From: Hydrogenophaga pseudoflava NBRC 102511
GTDB taxonomy: Bacteria > Pseudomonadota > Gammaproteobacteria > Burkholderiales > Burkholderiaceae_C
Reading direction: 5' to 3'
Length of the DNA: 64,000 nt
NCBI RefSeq assembly: GCF_001592285.1
Contig: NZ_BCWQ01000001.1
Coordinates: 248,001-312,000 of the forward strand
Positions 56,517 through 64,000 of this stretch are shown here, piece after piece. Position 1 is the stretch's first letter, and every line of letters starts with the position of its first letter. The position numbers were made by a program, and so were the translations under genes. A model generated the notes under the pieces. It was not told the origin of the DNA, ran no database searches, and was given only the letters and a program-made list of their open reading frames with translations.

Positions 56517-57859
56517 GCGAACGCCCCAAGCAGCCCAACATCGTCTTCATCCTTGCCGACGACCTCGGCTGGGCGGACCTGAGTGTCTACGGGCAGACCC
56601 ATTACCAGACGCCCCACCTGGACGCGCTGGCGGCCGGCGGTGTGCGCTTCACCCAGGCCTACGCCAACTCGGCGGTGTGCTCGGCCACGCGCTTCGGCCT
56701 GATCACCGGGCGCTACCAGTACCGCCTGCGTGGCGGGCTGGAAGAGCCGCTGGTGCGCACCGCCCACCTGCACGGCCTGCCGACCGACCACCCCACGCTG
56801 CCTTCTCTGCTGCGGGACGCGGGCTACGAGACGGCATTGATCGGCAAGTGGCACCTGGGCAACCTGCCGCACTACGGCCCGCTCAAGAGCGGCTACAAGC
56901 GCTTCTTCGGCAACTACGGCGGCGCCATCGACTACTTCACCCACAAGCCCGGGGTCGGCGCGGCGGTGCCGCGCGACCTCTACGAAGGCGAGGTGCCGGT
57001 CGAACGCGTGGGTTACTACACGCAGCTGCTGGCCGACGAGGCCTCGTCCTGGATCGGCCAGCAGAGTGAGGACAAGCCGTTCTTCCTCTCGCTGCACTTC
57101 ACCGCGCCGCACTGGCCCTGGGTCGGTCCGGAAGACGAACATGTCTCGCGCGACCTGACCGACCTCTTCCACTACGACGGCGGCAATCTGCACACCTACG
57201 CGAAGATGGTGCGCTCGCTCGACGCCGCAGTGGGGCAGGTGGTGCAGGCGCTCAAGGCCAAAGGCATCTTCGAGAACACCATCGTCATCTTCACCAGCGA
57301 CAACGGCGGCGAGCGCTTCTCCAAGACCTGGCCCTTCACCGGGCAGAAGACCGAGCTGCTCGAAGGCGGCATCCGCGTGCCGACGCTGCTCTCCTGGCCC
57401 GCGCGCCTGAAACCGCAGGTGAGCGAGCAGGTCACCATCACCATGGACTGGCTGCCCACGCTGCTCTCGGCCGCGGGCACGGCGCCGCACCCCGACCACC
57501 CCAGCGACGGCGAGAACATCCTGCCGGTGCTGCAAGGCCAGGCGCCGGTGCACGAACGCCGCCTGTTCTGGCGTTACAAGGCACAACGCCAGCGCGCCGC
57601 GCGCGAGGGCCGCTTCAAGTACCTGCGCATCAACGACAACGAATTCCTGTTCGACGTTGAAAACGACACGCTGGAGCGCGCCAACCTCAAGGACCAACAC
57701 CCCGCCGTGTTCGCCCGCCTGCGCCAGGCCTGGGAAGACTGGAACGCGCAGTTCCTGCCGATCACCGACGAGGTGTTCACGCACGGCGTGACGCCTGACA
57801 TCCAAGCCGACCGCTACGCGCCCGAGCGTGCGACGAGGGGGTGTGAGCGACGGCTTTAG
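56513..57859 (+). CDS. Type I sulfatase (arylsulfatase family)
   Basis: A 448-residue sulfatase of the alkaline-phosphatase fold. Metal ligands are NIVFILADDLGW (D16, D17) and TSDNGG (D263, N264). The active-site motif is C56-S-A-T-R60, fitting the C-x-[P/A]-x-R consensus in which the Cys becomes formylglycine. No signal peptide is present, so it is cytoplasmic and would act on esters after uptake. It is translationally coupled to binding protein 2. No formylglycine-generating enzyme gene lies in the window. Substrate unknown. Confidence 0.92.
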   Translation: MSERPKQPNIVFILADDLGWADLSVYGQTHYQTPHLDALAAGGVRFTQAYANSAVCSATRFGLITGRYQYRLRGGLEEPLVRTAHLHGLPTDHPTLPSLLRDAGYETALIGKWHLGNLPHYGPLKSGYKRFFGNYGGAIDYFTHKPGVGAAVPRDLYEGEVPVERVGYYTQLLADEASSWIGQQSEDKPFFLSLHFTAPHWPWVGPEDEHVSRDLTDLFHYDGGNLHTYAKMVRSLDAAVGQVVQALKAKGIFENTIVIFTSDNGGERFSKTWPFTGQKTELLEGGIRVPTLLSWPARLKPQVSEQVTITMDWLPTLLSAAGTAPHPDHPSDGENILPVLQGQAPVHERRLFWRYKAQRQRAAREGRFKYLRINDNEFLFDVENDTLERANLKDQHPAVFARLRQAWEDWNAQFLPITDEVFTHGVTPDIQADRYAPERATRGCERRL

Positions 57860-57868
57860 ACGAAAAGC

Positions 57869-57897
57869 TAATAAACAAACTACGACTCAGTCGTTTG
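57869..57897. promoter_or_regulatory. Candidate sulfur-regulator site before the hydrolase gene
   Basis: This AT-rich spot holds TAATAAACAA (also at 46274-46283) and the perfect odd palindrome ACGACTCAGTCGT at 57882-57894. AGTCGTTTG at 57889-57897 recurs at 58526-58534 before the second sulfate-binding gene. The repeated words at three sulfur promoters suggest one common activator. Confidence 0.4.
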
Positions 57898-57928
57898 GGT
57901 TTTGAGGCGCGCTGACCAGAATCACTGC

Positions 57929-58489
57929 ATGTCTTCTCCCACCGTCGTCATCGTCCCTGGCTGGCGCAACTCCGGCCCCGGCCACTGGCAGAGCCTGTGG
58001 GCCGCACGCCTGCCCCAGGTGCTGCGCGTCGAGCAGGACGACTGGCTCAGCCCGCTCAAACGGCCCTGGGTGCAGCAGATCGCGCGCACCATCGAGCAGG
58101 CGCCGGGCGAGGTGGTCATCGCCGCGCACAGCCTGGGCTGCATCGCCACCACCCACCTGCCCGACGCCGCCAAGGCGCGCATCCGCGCGGCCCTGCTGGT
58201 GGCGCCGGCCGACCCCGAGCGGCGCGGCGTGCTGGCCGATTTCGCGCCCGTGCCCTACCAGCGGCTGCCGTTCCCCAGCATCGTCGTGGCCAGCAGCAAC
58301 GACCCGTACTGCCCGGTCCGGCTGGCAGGCGCCTATGCCCGTGCCTGGGGCAGCGAGTTCATGCGTCTGAACGACGCAGGCCACATCAATGTGGAGTCCG
58401 GGCATGGGGAGTGGCCGCTGGGCCTGGCGCTGCTGCAAGCGCTGGGCGCGGAGATCACGCCGTCGCAACCGCTCCCGCTGGCAGCCTGA
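57929..58489 (+). CDS. RBBP9/YdeN-type alpha/beta hydrolase
   Basis: A 186-residue small serine hydrolase. It starts VVIVPGWRNSGPGHWQSLW, the RBBP9/YdeN signature. The nucleophile is Ser in IAAHSLGCIA, the acid is the Asp in SSNDPYCP, and the His is in NDAGHINVESG. The family's natural substrates are mostly unknown. It lies alone between the sulfatase operon and the sulfate transporter, with candidate regulatory words on both sides. A role in sulfur use is suggested only by location. The ATG at 57929 gives a family-like start. Confidence 0.88.
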   Translation: MSSPTVVIVPGWRNSGPGHWQSLWAARLPQVLRVEQDDWLSPLKRPWVQQIARTIEQAPGEVVIAAHSLGCIATTHLPDAAKARIRAALLVAPADPERRGVLADFAPVPYQRLPFPSIVVASSNDPYCPVRLAGAYARAWGSEFMRLNDAGHINVESGHGEWPLGLALLQALGAEITPSQPLPLAA

Positions 58490-58525
58490 TCTTTATTTCC
58501 AATTCGAATAAGAAAACAAAAACAA

Positions 58526-58546
58526 AGTCGTTTGATTTAGAACGAC
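58526..58546. promoter_or_regulatory. Inverted repeat before the second sulfate-binding gene
   Basis: GTCGTT at 58527-58532 pairs with AACGAC at 58541-58546 in an AT-rich region 47 bp upstream of the start at 58593. The left half extends the shared word AGTCGTTTG found also at 57889-57897. It is a candidate CysB-type site. Confidence 0.42.
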
Positions 58547-58592
58547 ATGGTTTCAGAATGCCATGCATTCCTTCTATCGGAGCCCGATTCCC

Positions 58593-59591
58593 ATGAAAAA
58601 CACCTTCAAGCTCGCCCTCGGCGCCATCGCTTTCGCCGCCGCCTCCGCCGCTTCCGCCCAGACCACGCTGCTCAACGTGTCCTACGACGTGGCGCGCGAG
58701 TTCTACAAGGACCTGAACACCGCCTTCGTGGCGAACTACAAAAAGGCCACCGGCAAGGACATCAAGGTCGACCAGTCGCACGCCGGGTCCAGCGCCCAGG
58801 CCCGTGCCGTGGCCGACGGTCTGGAGGCCGACGTGGTGACCTTCAACACCACCACCGACGTCGATTTCCTGGCCGAGAAGGGCGTGGTCGCCAAGGACTG
58901 GCGCCAGAAATTCCCCAACGGCGCAGCGCCCACCACCTCGACCATGCTGTTCCTGGTGCGCCAGGGCAACCCCAAGGGCATCAAGGACTGGGACGACCTG
59001 ATCAAGCCTGGCGTGCAGGTGGTGGTGGTCAATCCCAAGACCGGTGGCAATGGCCGCATGGCCTACCTGGCCGCCTGGGGCCAGGTGCGTGCCAAGGGCG
59101 GCACCGACGCGCAGGCCGCCGAGTTCGTGAGCAAGCTCTACAAGAACGTGCCGGTGCTGGCGCGTGGCGGCCGCGACGCGACGGGCATCTTCCTGCAGCG
59201 CAACATCGGCGACGTGCTGGTGACGTTTGAATCCGAGGTGGTGTCGGTGGACAACGAGTTCGGCAAGGGCAAGGTCGATGCGATCCACCCCAGCGCGTCC
59301 ATCGTGGCCGAGAACCCGGTGGCCATCGTCGAACGCACGGTCGCCAAGAAGGGCACCGCCGCCGACGCCAAGGCCTACCTCGACTTCCTGTACTCGCCCG
59401 AAGGCCAGGAGATCGCCGCCAAGCACAACATCCGCCCGCGCAACGAGGCGGTGCTGAAGAAATACGCCGCCGCGTTCAAGCCGATCAAGTTCTTCACCGT
59501 CGAGCAGTACTTCGGCTCGCTGGGTGAGGCGCAGAAAGTGCACTTCAACGACGGCGGCCAGTTCGACAAGCTGTACACCGCGGGCAAGTAA
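58593..59591 (+). CDS. sbp: Sulfate ABC transporter substrate-binding protein
   Basis: A 332-residue periplasmic protein with a Sec signal ending near ASAQ (residue 22). [40 protein letters not shown] and NPKTGGNGRMAYLAAWG identify the sulfate/thiosulfate-binding family. It is homologous to the protein at 46362-47381 but diverged. Directly followed by cysT, cysW and cysA, it is the main receptor of this operon. The ATG at 58593 is preferred over 58563 because it gives a clean signal peptide. Confidence 0.95.
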   Translation: MKNTFKLALGAIAFAAASAASAQTTLLNVSYDVAREFYKDLNTAFVANYKKATGKDIKVDQSHAGSSAQARAVADGLEADVVTFNTTTDVDFLAEKGVVAKDWRQKFPNGAAPTTSTMLFLVRQGNPKGIKDWDDLIKPGVQVVVVNPKTGGNGRMAYLAAWGQVRAKGGTDAQAAEFVSKLYKNVPVLARGGRDATGIFLQRNIGDVLVTFESEVVSVDNEFGKGKVDAIHPSASIVAENPVAIVERTVAKKGTAADAKAYLDFLYSPEGQEIAAKHNIRPRNEAVLKKYAAAFKPIKFFTVEQYFGSLGEAQKVHFNDGGQFDKLYTAGK

Positions 59592-59594
59592 GCC

Positions 59595-60485
59595 ATGTCC
59601 GGACACGCTGTTTCGCTGCCGGGCACCGCGCCGGCGGCCGGGGGCGGTGCGCGCCGCAGCGGCGCGCGCGTGCTGCCGGGCTTCAACCTCACGCTGGGCA
59701 TCACGGTGCTGTACCTGAGCCTGATCGTGCTGATCCCGCTCTCGGCGCTGGTGTTCAAGACCTTCACCCTGACCTGGCCGCAGTTCTGGGAGGCGGTCAC
59801 CTCGCCGCGCGTGCTGGCGTCCTACCGCCTGACTTTCGGTGCCTCGTTCATCGCGGCCTGTGTGAACGTGGTGTTCGGCTTGCTGGTGGCCTGGGTGCTG
59901 GTGCGCTACCCGTTCCCGGGCAAGAAGATCGTGGATGCGCTGGTGGACCTGCCGTTCGCGCTGCCCACCGCCGTGGCCGGCATTTCGCTGACTGCGCTGC
60001 TGGCCGGCAACGGCTGGATCGGCCAGTACTTCGAGCCGCATGGCATCCAGCTCGCCTTCAACCCCAACGGCGTGGTGATCGCGCTGATCTTCATCGGCCT
60101 GCCCTTCGTGGTGCGCACGGTGCAGCCGGTGCTGGAAGACGCCGAGAAGGAACTGGAAGAAGCAGCCACCTGCCTGGGCGCCACGCGCTGGCAGACCTTC
60201 AGCCGCGTGATCTTCCCCAGCATCGCGCCCGCGCTGCTGACCGGCTTTGCCATGGCCTTCGCGCGCGCCGTGGGTGAGTACGGCTCGGTCATCTTCATTG
60301 CCGGCAACATGCCCATGGTCTCCGAGATCACGCCGCTGATCATCATCGGCAAGCTGGAGCAGTACGACTACGCCGGTGCCACCGCGGTGGCCACGGTGAT
60401 GCTGGTGATCTCCTTCATCCTGCTGCTGGTCATCAACGGCCTGCAGGGCTGGCAGCGCAAGCGCTCCGCGGGGAATTCGCAATGA
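59595..60485 (+). CDS. cysT: Sulfate ABC transporter permease CysT
   Basis: A 296-residue inner-membrane permease (CysT/CysU) with six helices after a 33-residue Gly/Arg-rich leader. The EAA loop is [40 protein letters not shown] and [20 protein letters not shown] are specific landmarks. It starts 3 bp after sbp and its stop overlaps cysW (ATGA). Confidence 0.95.
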   Translation: MSGHAVSLPGTAPAAGGGARRSGARVLPGFNLTLGITVLYLSLIVLIPLSALVFKTFTLTWPQFWEAVTSPRVLASYRLTFGASFIAACVNVVFGLLVAWVLVRYPFPGKKIVDALVDLPFALPTAVAGISLTALLAGNGWIGQYFEPHGIQLAFNPNGVVIALIFIGLPFVVRTVQPVLEDAEKELEEAATCLGATRWQTFSRVIFPSIAPALLTGFAMAFARAVGEYGSVIFIAGNMPMVSEITPLIIIGKLEQYDYAGATAVATVMLVISFILLLVINGLQGWQRKRSAGNSQ

Positions 60486-61399
60486 GTGGCCAGAACAACA
60501 TCCGCAGCGCCCAGCGCGGCACCACCGAAGCGCCATGGGTTCGCTACCTGCTCACCGGCATCGCGCTGGTCTTCATGTTCCTCTTTCTCGTGCTGCCGCT
60601 GGCGGCGGTGTTCACCGAAGCTTTGCGCAAGGGCTGGGACGCCTACTGGGAAGCGCTCAAGGAACCCGACGCCTGGGCGGCCATCCGCCTCACGCTGCTG
60701 ACCGCCGCCGTGGCCGTGCCACTGAACCTGGCGTTCGGCATCGCGGCCGCCTGGGCGATTGCCAAGTACGAGTTCCGTGGCAAGTCCTTCCTCACCACGC
60801 TGATCGACCTGCCGTTCTCGGTCTCGCCCGTGGTGGCCGGCCTGATCTACGTGCTGGTGTTCGGCGCGCAGGGCTGGCTCGGCCCCTGGCTGATGGAGCA
60901 CGACATCAAGATCGTGTTCGCCGTGCCCGGCATCATCCTGGCCACCATCTTCGTCACCTTCCCCTTCATCGCGCGCGAGCTGATCCCGCTGATGCAGGCC
61001 CAGGGCAACGATGAGGAGCAGGCCGCCATCGTGCTGGGCGCCACCGGCTGGCAGACCTTCTGGTACGTGACCCTGCCCAACATCAAGTGGGGCCTGATCT
61101 ACGGCGTGATCCTGTGCAACGCGCGCGCCATGGGCGAGTTCGGCGCGGTGTCGGTGGTCTCCGGCCACATCCGCGGCCAGACCAACACCATGCCGCTGCA
61201 CATCGAGGTGCTCTACAACGAGTACCAGTCCGTCGCGGCGTTTGCCGTGGCCTCGCTGCTGGCGCTGCTGGCCCTGGTCACGCTGGTGATCAAGAGCGTG
61301 GTCGAGTGGCGCCACGAACGCGAGCTGAAGGCCTCTGCCGAACTGCCGCCCGAGAACCCTAACGCACGGCCCGCGCCGGCCCCCGTGGCCGCCGCCTGA
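60482..61399 (+). CDS. cysW: Sulfate ABC transporter permease CysW
   Basis: A 305-residue permease partner of CysT. The segments [38 protein letters not shown] and the EAA loop [20 protein letters not shown] match Cys[21 protein letters not shown] and [12 protein letters not shown] are further hallmarks. The C-terminus is Pro/Ala-rich. It overlaps cysT by 4 bp and precedes cysA by 19 bp. Confidence 0.95.
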   Translation: MSGQNNIRSAQRGTTEAPWVRYLLTGIALVFMFLFLVLPLAAVFTEALRKGWDAYWEALKEPDAWAAIRLTLLTAAVAVPLNLAFGIAAAWAIAKYEFRGKSFLTTLIDLPFSVSPVVAGLIYVLVFGAQGWLGPWLMEHDIKIVFAVPGIILATIFVTFPFIARELIPLMQAQGNDEEQAAIVLGATGWQTFWYVTLPNIKWGLIYGVILCNARAMGEFGAVSVVSGHIRGQTNTMPLHIEVLYNEYQSVAAFAVASLLALLALVTLVIKSVVEWRHERELKASAELPPENPNARPAPAPVAAA

Positions 61400-61418
61400 A
61401 CCGAACGAGGACGAAACC

Positions 61419-62528
61419 ATGAGCATCCAGATCCGCGACGTCAACAAGCACTTCGGCAACTTCCATGCGCTGAAGAACGTCAACCTCGACATCGACTCCG
61501 GCGAGCTGCTGGCCCTGCTGGGCCCCTCGGGCTGCGGCAAGACCACGCTGCTGCGCATCATCGCCGGCCTGGAGACGCCGGATACCGGCAGCATCCACTT
61601 CAGCGGCGAGGACACCACCGACGTGCACGTGCGCGAGCGCAACGTGGGCTTCGTGTTCCAGCACTACGCGCTGTTCCGCCACATGACGGTGTTCGAGAAC
61701 GTGGCCTTCGGCCTGCGCGTCAAGCCGCGCGGTGAGCGCCCCAGCGAGGCGCAGATCAAGCAGAAGGTGACCGACCTGCTCAAGCTGGTGCAGCTCGACT
61801 GGATCGCCGACCGCTACCCCTCGCAGCTCTCGGGCGGCCAACGCCAGCGCATCGCGCTCGCCCGCGCGCTCGCGGTCGAGCCCAAGGTGCTGCTGCTGGA
61901 CGAGCCCTTCGGCGCGCTGGACGCCAAGGTGCGCAAAGAGTTGAGAAGGTGGCTGCGCCGCCTGCACGACGAGCTGCACGTCACCAGCATCTTCGTCACG
62001 CACGACCAGGAAGAGGCGCTGGAAGTGGCCGACCGCGTGGTGCTGATGAACCAGGGCGTGGTCGAGCAGGTCGGTTCGCCGCAGGACGTGTGGGACCACC
62101 CGGCCAGCCCGTTTGTCTACGGCTTCCTGGGCGACGTGAACCTGTTCCATGGCCGCGCGCACGAGGGCCTGCTGCACCTGGACGGCGTGGCCATCCAGAC
62201 GCCCGAACACGCCGGCGCCCAGAACGCCCAGGCCTTCGCCTACGTGCGCCCGCACGACCTGGACGTGCACCGCTACCAGGCCGGTGGCGAGGTCGATGCC
62301 GCGGGGCGCCCGCATGGCATCGTGGCCCGGCTCGACCGCGCCATCGTGGTCGGCCCCATCGCGCGGCTCGAACTCATGCCGGTGGACGCCGCGCCGCGCG
62401 ACGGCCACGACCCGCTGATCGAGGCGCAGATTCCGGCGCAGCAGTTCCGCGAGCTGGGCTTCCAGGAAGGCGAGACCCTGGTGGTCTCGCCGCGCAAGGC
62501 GCGCGTGTTCCTTCAGCCGACGGCCTGA
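61419..62528 (+). CDS. cysA: Sulfate/thiosulfate ABC transporter ATP-binding protein
   Basis: A 369-residue ATPase. The N-terminal domain has Walker [12 protein letters not shown]-loop [20 protein letters not shown], signature [14 protein letters not shown] and Walker [16 protein letters not shown]. The C-terminal ~130 residues form the TOBE-like regulatory domain normal for CysA. It energises CysT and CysW. The stop codon lies within a hairpin shared with the convergent cation exporter gene. Confidence 0.96.
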   Translation: MSIQIRDVNKHFGNFHALKNVNLDIDSGELLALLGPSGCGKTTLLRIIAGLETPDTGSIHFSGEDTTDVHVRERNVGFVFQHYALFRHMTVFENVAFGLRVKPRGERPSEAQIKQKVTDLLKLVQLDWIADRYPSQLSGGQRQRIALARALAVEPKVLLLDEPFGALDAKVRKELRRWLRRLHDELHVTSIFVTHDQEEALEVADRVVLMNQGVVEQVGSPQDVWDHPASPFVYGFLGDVNLFHGRAHEGLLHLDGVAIQTPEHAGAQNAQAFAYVRPHDLDVHRYQAGGEVDAAGRPHGIVARLDRAIVVGPIARLELMPVDAAPRDGHDPLIEAQIPAQQFRELGFQEGETLVVSPRKARVFLQPTA

Positions 62529-62550
62529 GGGCCGGGGCCTCAGGCCCTTT
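62522..62550. terminator. Shared hairpin overlapping both stop codons of cysA and the cation exporter
   Basis: A perfect 9-bp stem (62522-62530 with 62538-62546) with a 7-nt loop. The plus-strand TGA of cysA (62526-62528) and the minus-strand TGA of the convergent gene (62540-62542) are both inside it. A short CTTT follows on the plus strand; there is no long T-run, so termination may be partial. Confidence 0.65.
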
Positions 62551-63511
62551 GCAGTTCGACGGTGACGTGCACGATTTCTTCGTGCACCGACAGCCACTGG
62601 CGCACGGCATCGGCGGTCAGCGCCGGGTCGTGCGTGACCAGGGTCAGGGCGCAGGCCCAGGCGCCGCGGCCCACGCGCCAGACGTGCAGGTCGGTCAGGC
62701 GCAGGCCGTGGGCGGCCGCGTGTTCGGTGATCACCTCGCGGATCTCGCCCACCACCGGGTGGTCCATCTCGCGGTCCAGCAGCACCTTGCCGGTCTCGGC
62801 GATCAGACCCCTGGCCCACAGCGCCACCAGCACCGCGCCCACCACGCCCATCACCGGGTCCAGCCAGCTCCAGCCCAGCCACCAGCCCCCGGCCAGCGCC
62901 AGGATGGCCAGCACCGAGGTGGCCGCGTCCGCGATCACGTGCAGGTAGGCGGCGCGCAGGTTCAGGTCTTCGTGGTGGCCGGGGCCGTCGTGGTCCTCGT
63001 GGTGTCCGTGCGAGTGGTCGTGGCCATGGTCATGGCCGTGGTGCGCATCGCCGAGGATGAAGGCGCTGGCCAGGTTCACCACCAGCCCCAGCACGCCCAC
63101 CGCCATCGCCTCGGCGTAGCGGATCGGCTGCGGGTCCAGCAGGCGCTCGACCGAGCCCACCACCATCAGCGCCGCCACACCCAGCAGGAAGAGCGCGCTC
63201 GAAAACCCGGCCAGCACCTCGATCTTCCAGGTGCCAAAGGCAAAGCGCGGGTCGGCCGCCAGGCGCCGCGCCATGGCGTAGGCCAGGGCCGAGAGGCCGA
63301 TGGCCACCGCGTGCGAACTCATGTGCCAGCCGTCGGCCAGCAGCGCCATGGAGTTGAACCACCAGCCGGCGGTGATCTCCACCACCATGGTGCCCAGCGT
63401 GAGCCACATCACCAGGCGCGTGCCGCGCTCGGCGGCGGGGTTGCCGCTGTCGAAGGCGTGGCCGTGCGAGCAGTGGGGCGGGCGGGTGGCGGGCGTGGGC
63501 AGCGTGTTCAT
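62540..63511 (-). CDS. dmeF: Cation diffusion facilitator, DmeF type
   Basis: A 323-residue inner-membrane exporter of divalent metals with six helices. It has the DmeF pattern HCSHGHAFDSGNP at the N-terminus and LLADGWHMSSHAVAIGLSAL in TM2. A cytoplasmic loop between TM4 and TM5 carries more than ten His among Asp, Gly and Glu. The second metal site is HVIADAATSV in TM5. DmeF proteins export cobalt, nickel or related metals. No DmeR repressor gene is adjacent. It converges on cysA. Confidence 0.9.
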   Translation of the reverse strand: MNTLPTPATRPPHCSHGHAFDSGNPAAERGTRLVMWLTLGTMVVEITAGWWFNSMALLADGWHMSSHAVAIGLSALAYAMARRLAADPRFAFGTWKIEVLAGFSSALFLLGVAALMVVGSVERLLDPQPIRYAEAMAVGVLGLVVNLASAFILGDAHHGHDHGHDHSHGHHEDHDGPGHHEDLNLRAAYLHVIADAATSVLAILALAGGWWLGWSWLDPVMGVVGAVLVALWARGLIAETGKVLLDREMDHPVVGEIREVITEHAAAHGLRLTDLHVWRVGRGAWACALTLVTHDPALTADAVRQWLSVHEEIVHVTVELQRA

Positions 63512-63570
63512 GGCGCGGTCGTGCGGGCGGTGCGGCGATTGTCCCGCACGCGGCCCGCGCGACGGCCGCC

Positions 63571-64000
63571 TCAGACCAGCTGCGCGCTGAGCATCTGCAC
63601 CTGCTGGCGCAGTTCGGCGTTCTCGGCTTCGAGTTGCGCGACGCGCTGGCGCAGGGCGCTCACCTCGTCGCTGGCGGGGGCCGCTTCGGGGGCCGCGTCG
63701 CTGGAGGCTTCGGCGCTCTCATCGCGCGGCTTGCGGCGCGACTCGCGCACGCGCTTGGCGGCCTGCTTCAGCTCGTCCTTGCCGGCGGCCGCGGCGGCGC
63801 GCTGTTCTTCCTCCGGCAGGGTGGCGACCACGGCGGCGGCGTTGAGCGAAATGTCACCGGCCCGCACGGCGGCCACCACCTCGGGCGCGGCCTGCTTCTG
63901 GATCTTTTCGATCATGCCGACCTGCGAGGCGCTCAGGCGCGCGGCGCGCGCGATGTCCTCGCGGCTCTGCAGGGGCTTGGGTTCGAGAACCGCGGCCATC
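63571..64000 (-). CDS. ParB/RepB-like protein, C-terminal part (5' end at or beyond window edge)
   Basis: At least 142 residues are visible. SREDIARAARLSASQVGMIE is a helix-turn-helix like that in ParB/RepB-related 'plasmid replication/partition' proteins. It is followed by VRAGDISLNAAAVVATLPEE, a Lys/Arg-rich stretch, an acidic Ala-rich linker and a C-terminal coiled coil (LRQRVAQLEAENAELRQQVQ). An ATG at 63999 begins this frame, but homologues known to me carry an N-terminal ParB-nuclease-like domain, so the gene probably starts outside the window. Role in DNA binding is inferred. Confidence 0.7.
   Translation of the reverse strand, partial: MAAVLEPKPLQSREDIARAARLSASQVGMIEKIQKQAAPEVVAAVRAGDISLNAAAVVATLPEEEQRAAAAAGKDELKQAAKRVRESRRKPRDESAEASSDAAPEAAPASDEVSALRQRVAQLEAENAELRQQVQMLSAQLV

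Overview
This is a GC-rich window of about two thirds G+C, fully packed with genes and with no insertion sequences, phage genes or CRISPR arrays. It reads as chromosomal DNA of a betaproteobacterium of the order Burkholderiales, most likely family Comamonadaceae and Hydrogenophaga-like. The reasons are the tpiA-secG-tRNA-Leu-nuoABCDEFGHIJKLMN order, the DUF2818, Nudix and DUF1178 genes after nuoN, the thiBPQ operon behind a THI-box, and protein families typical of that group. The genus is an inference from gene order and protein style; no search was run.

Layout. (1) 1-16800, plus strand: the 3' end of tpiA, secG, tRNA-Leu(GAG), a complete 14-subunit respiratory complex I operon, and three housekeeping genes. 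(2) 16838-25030: glutamate dehydrogenase on the minus strand, then an M19-type dipeptidase divergent from a Dpp-type peptide ABC transporter. (3) 25029-25455: the longest stretch without a gene. It holds two head-to-head copies of a ~145-bp element whose core is conserved but whose perfectly self-complementary 19-nt arms differ between copies. (4) 25456-33051: an ABC exporter, a secreted SGNH-hydrolase lipoprotein with three 50-residue repeats, an FtsX-like permease with a lipocalin-like partner but no ATPase gene, and small unknown genes. (5) 33078-36582: a terminator, a TPP riboswitch and the thiamine transporter thiBPQ. (6) 36621-41552: a MarR regulator with two related operator-like sites and a NodT/EmrA/EmrB-type tripartite efflux pump. 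(7) 41607-46150: a P-loop-like unknown protein, a YbjQ-family protein, MltB, a beta-CASP nuclease and a ZIP transporter. (8) 46362-62528: a large sulfur-scavenging island. (9) 62540-64000: a DmeF-type cation exporter and the C-terminal part of a ParB-like protein that runs off the window.

The sulfur island is the main functional theme. It holds two sulfate-binding proteins (one beside cysTWA, one alone), an FMN reductase with the small Mop protein SsuF, a CysB/Cbl-type LysR regulator, an LLM flavin monooxygenase, a TauD/AtsK-type dioxygenase, an aliphatic sulfonate or sulfate-ester ABC transporter with two different binding proteins and two permeases, and a type I sulfatase. Together these could import sulfate, sulfonates and sulfate esters and release the sulfur from them. 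SsuD is absent although its partners SsuE and SsuF are present.

The observation most likely to be new is the element pair at 25076-25420. Its core is conserved while its pairing arms are not, as expected for a structured RNA or a short mobile element under selection for pairing rather than sequence.
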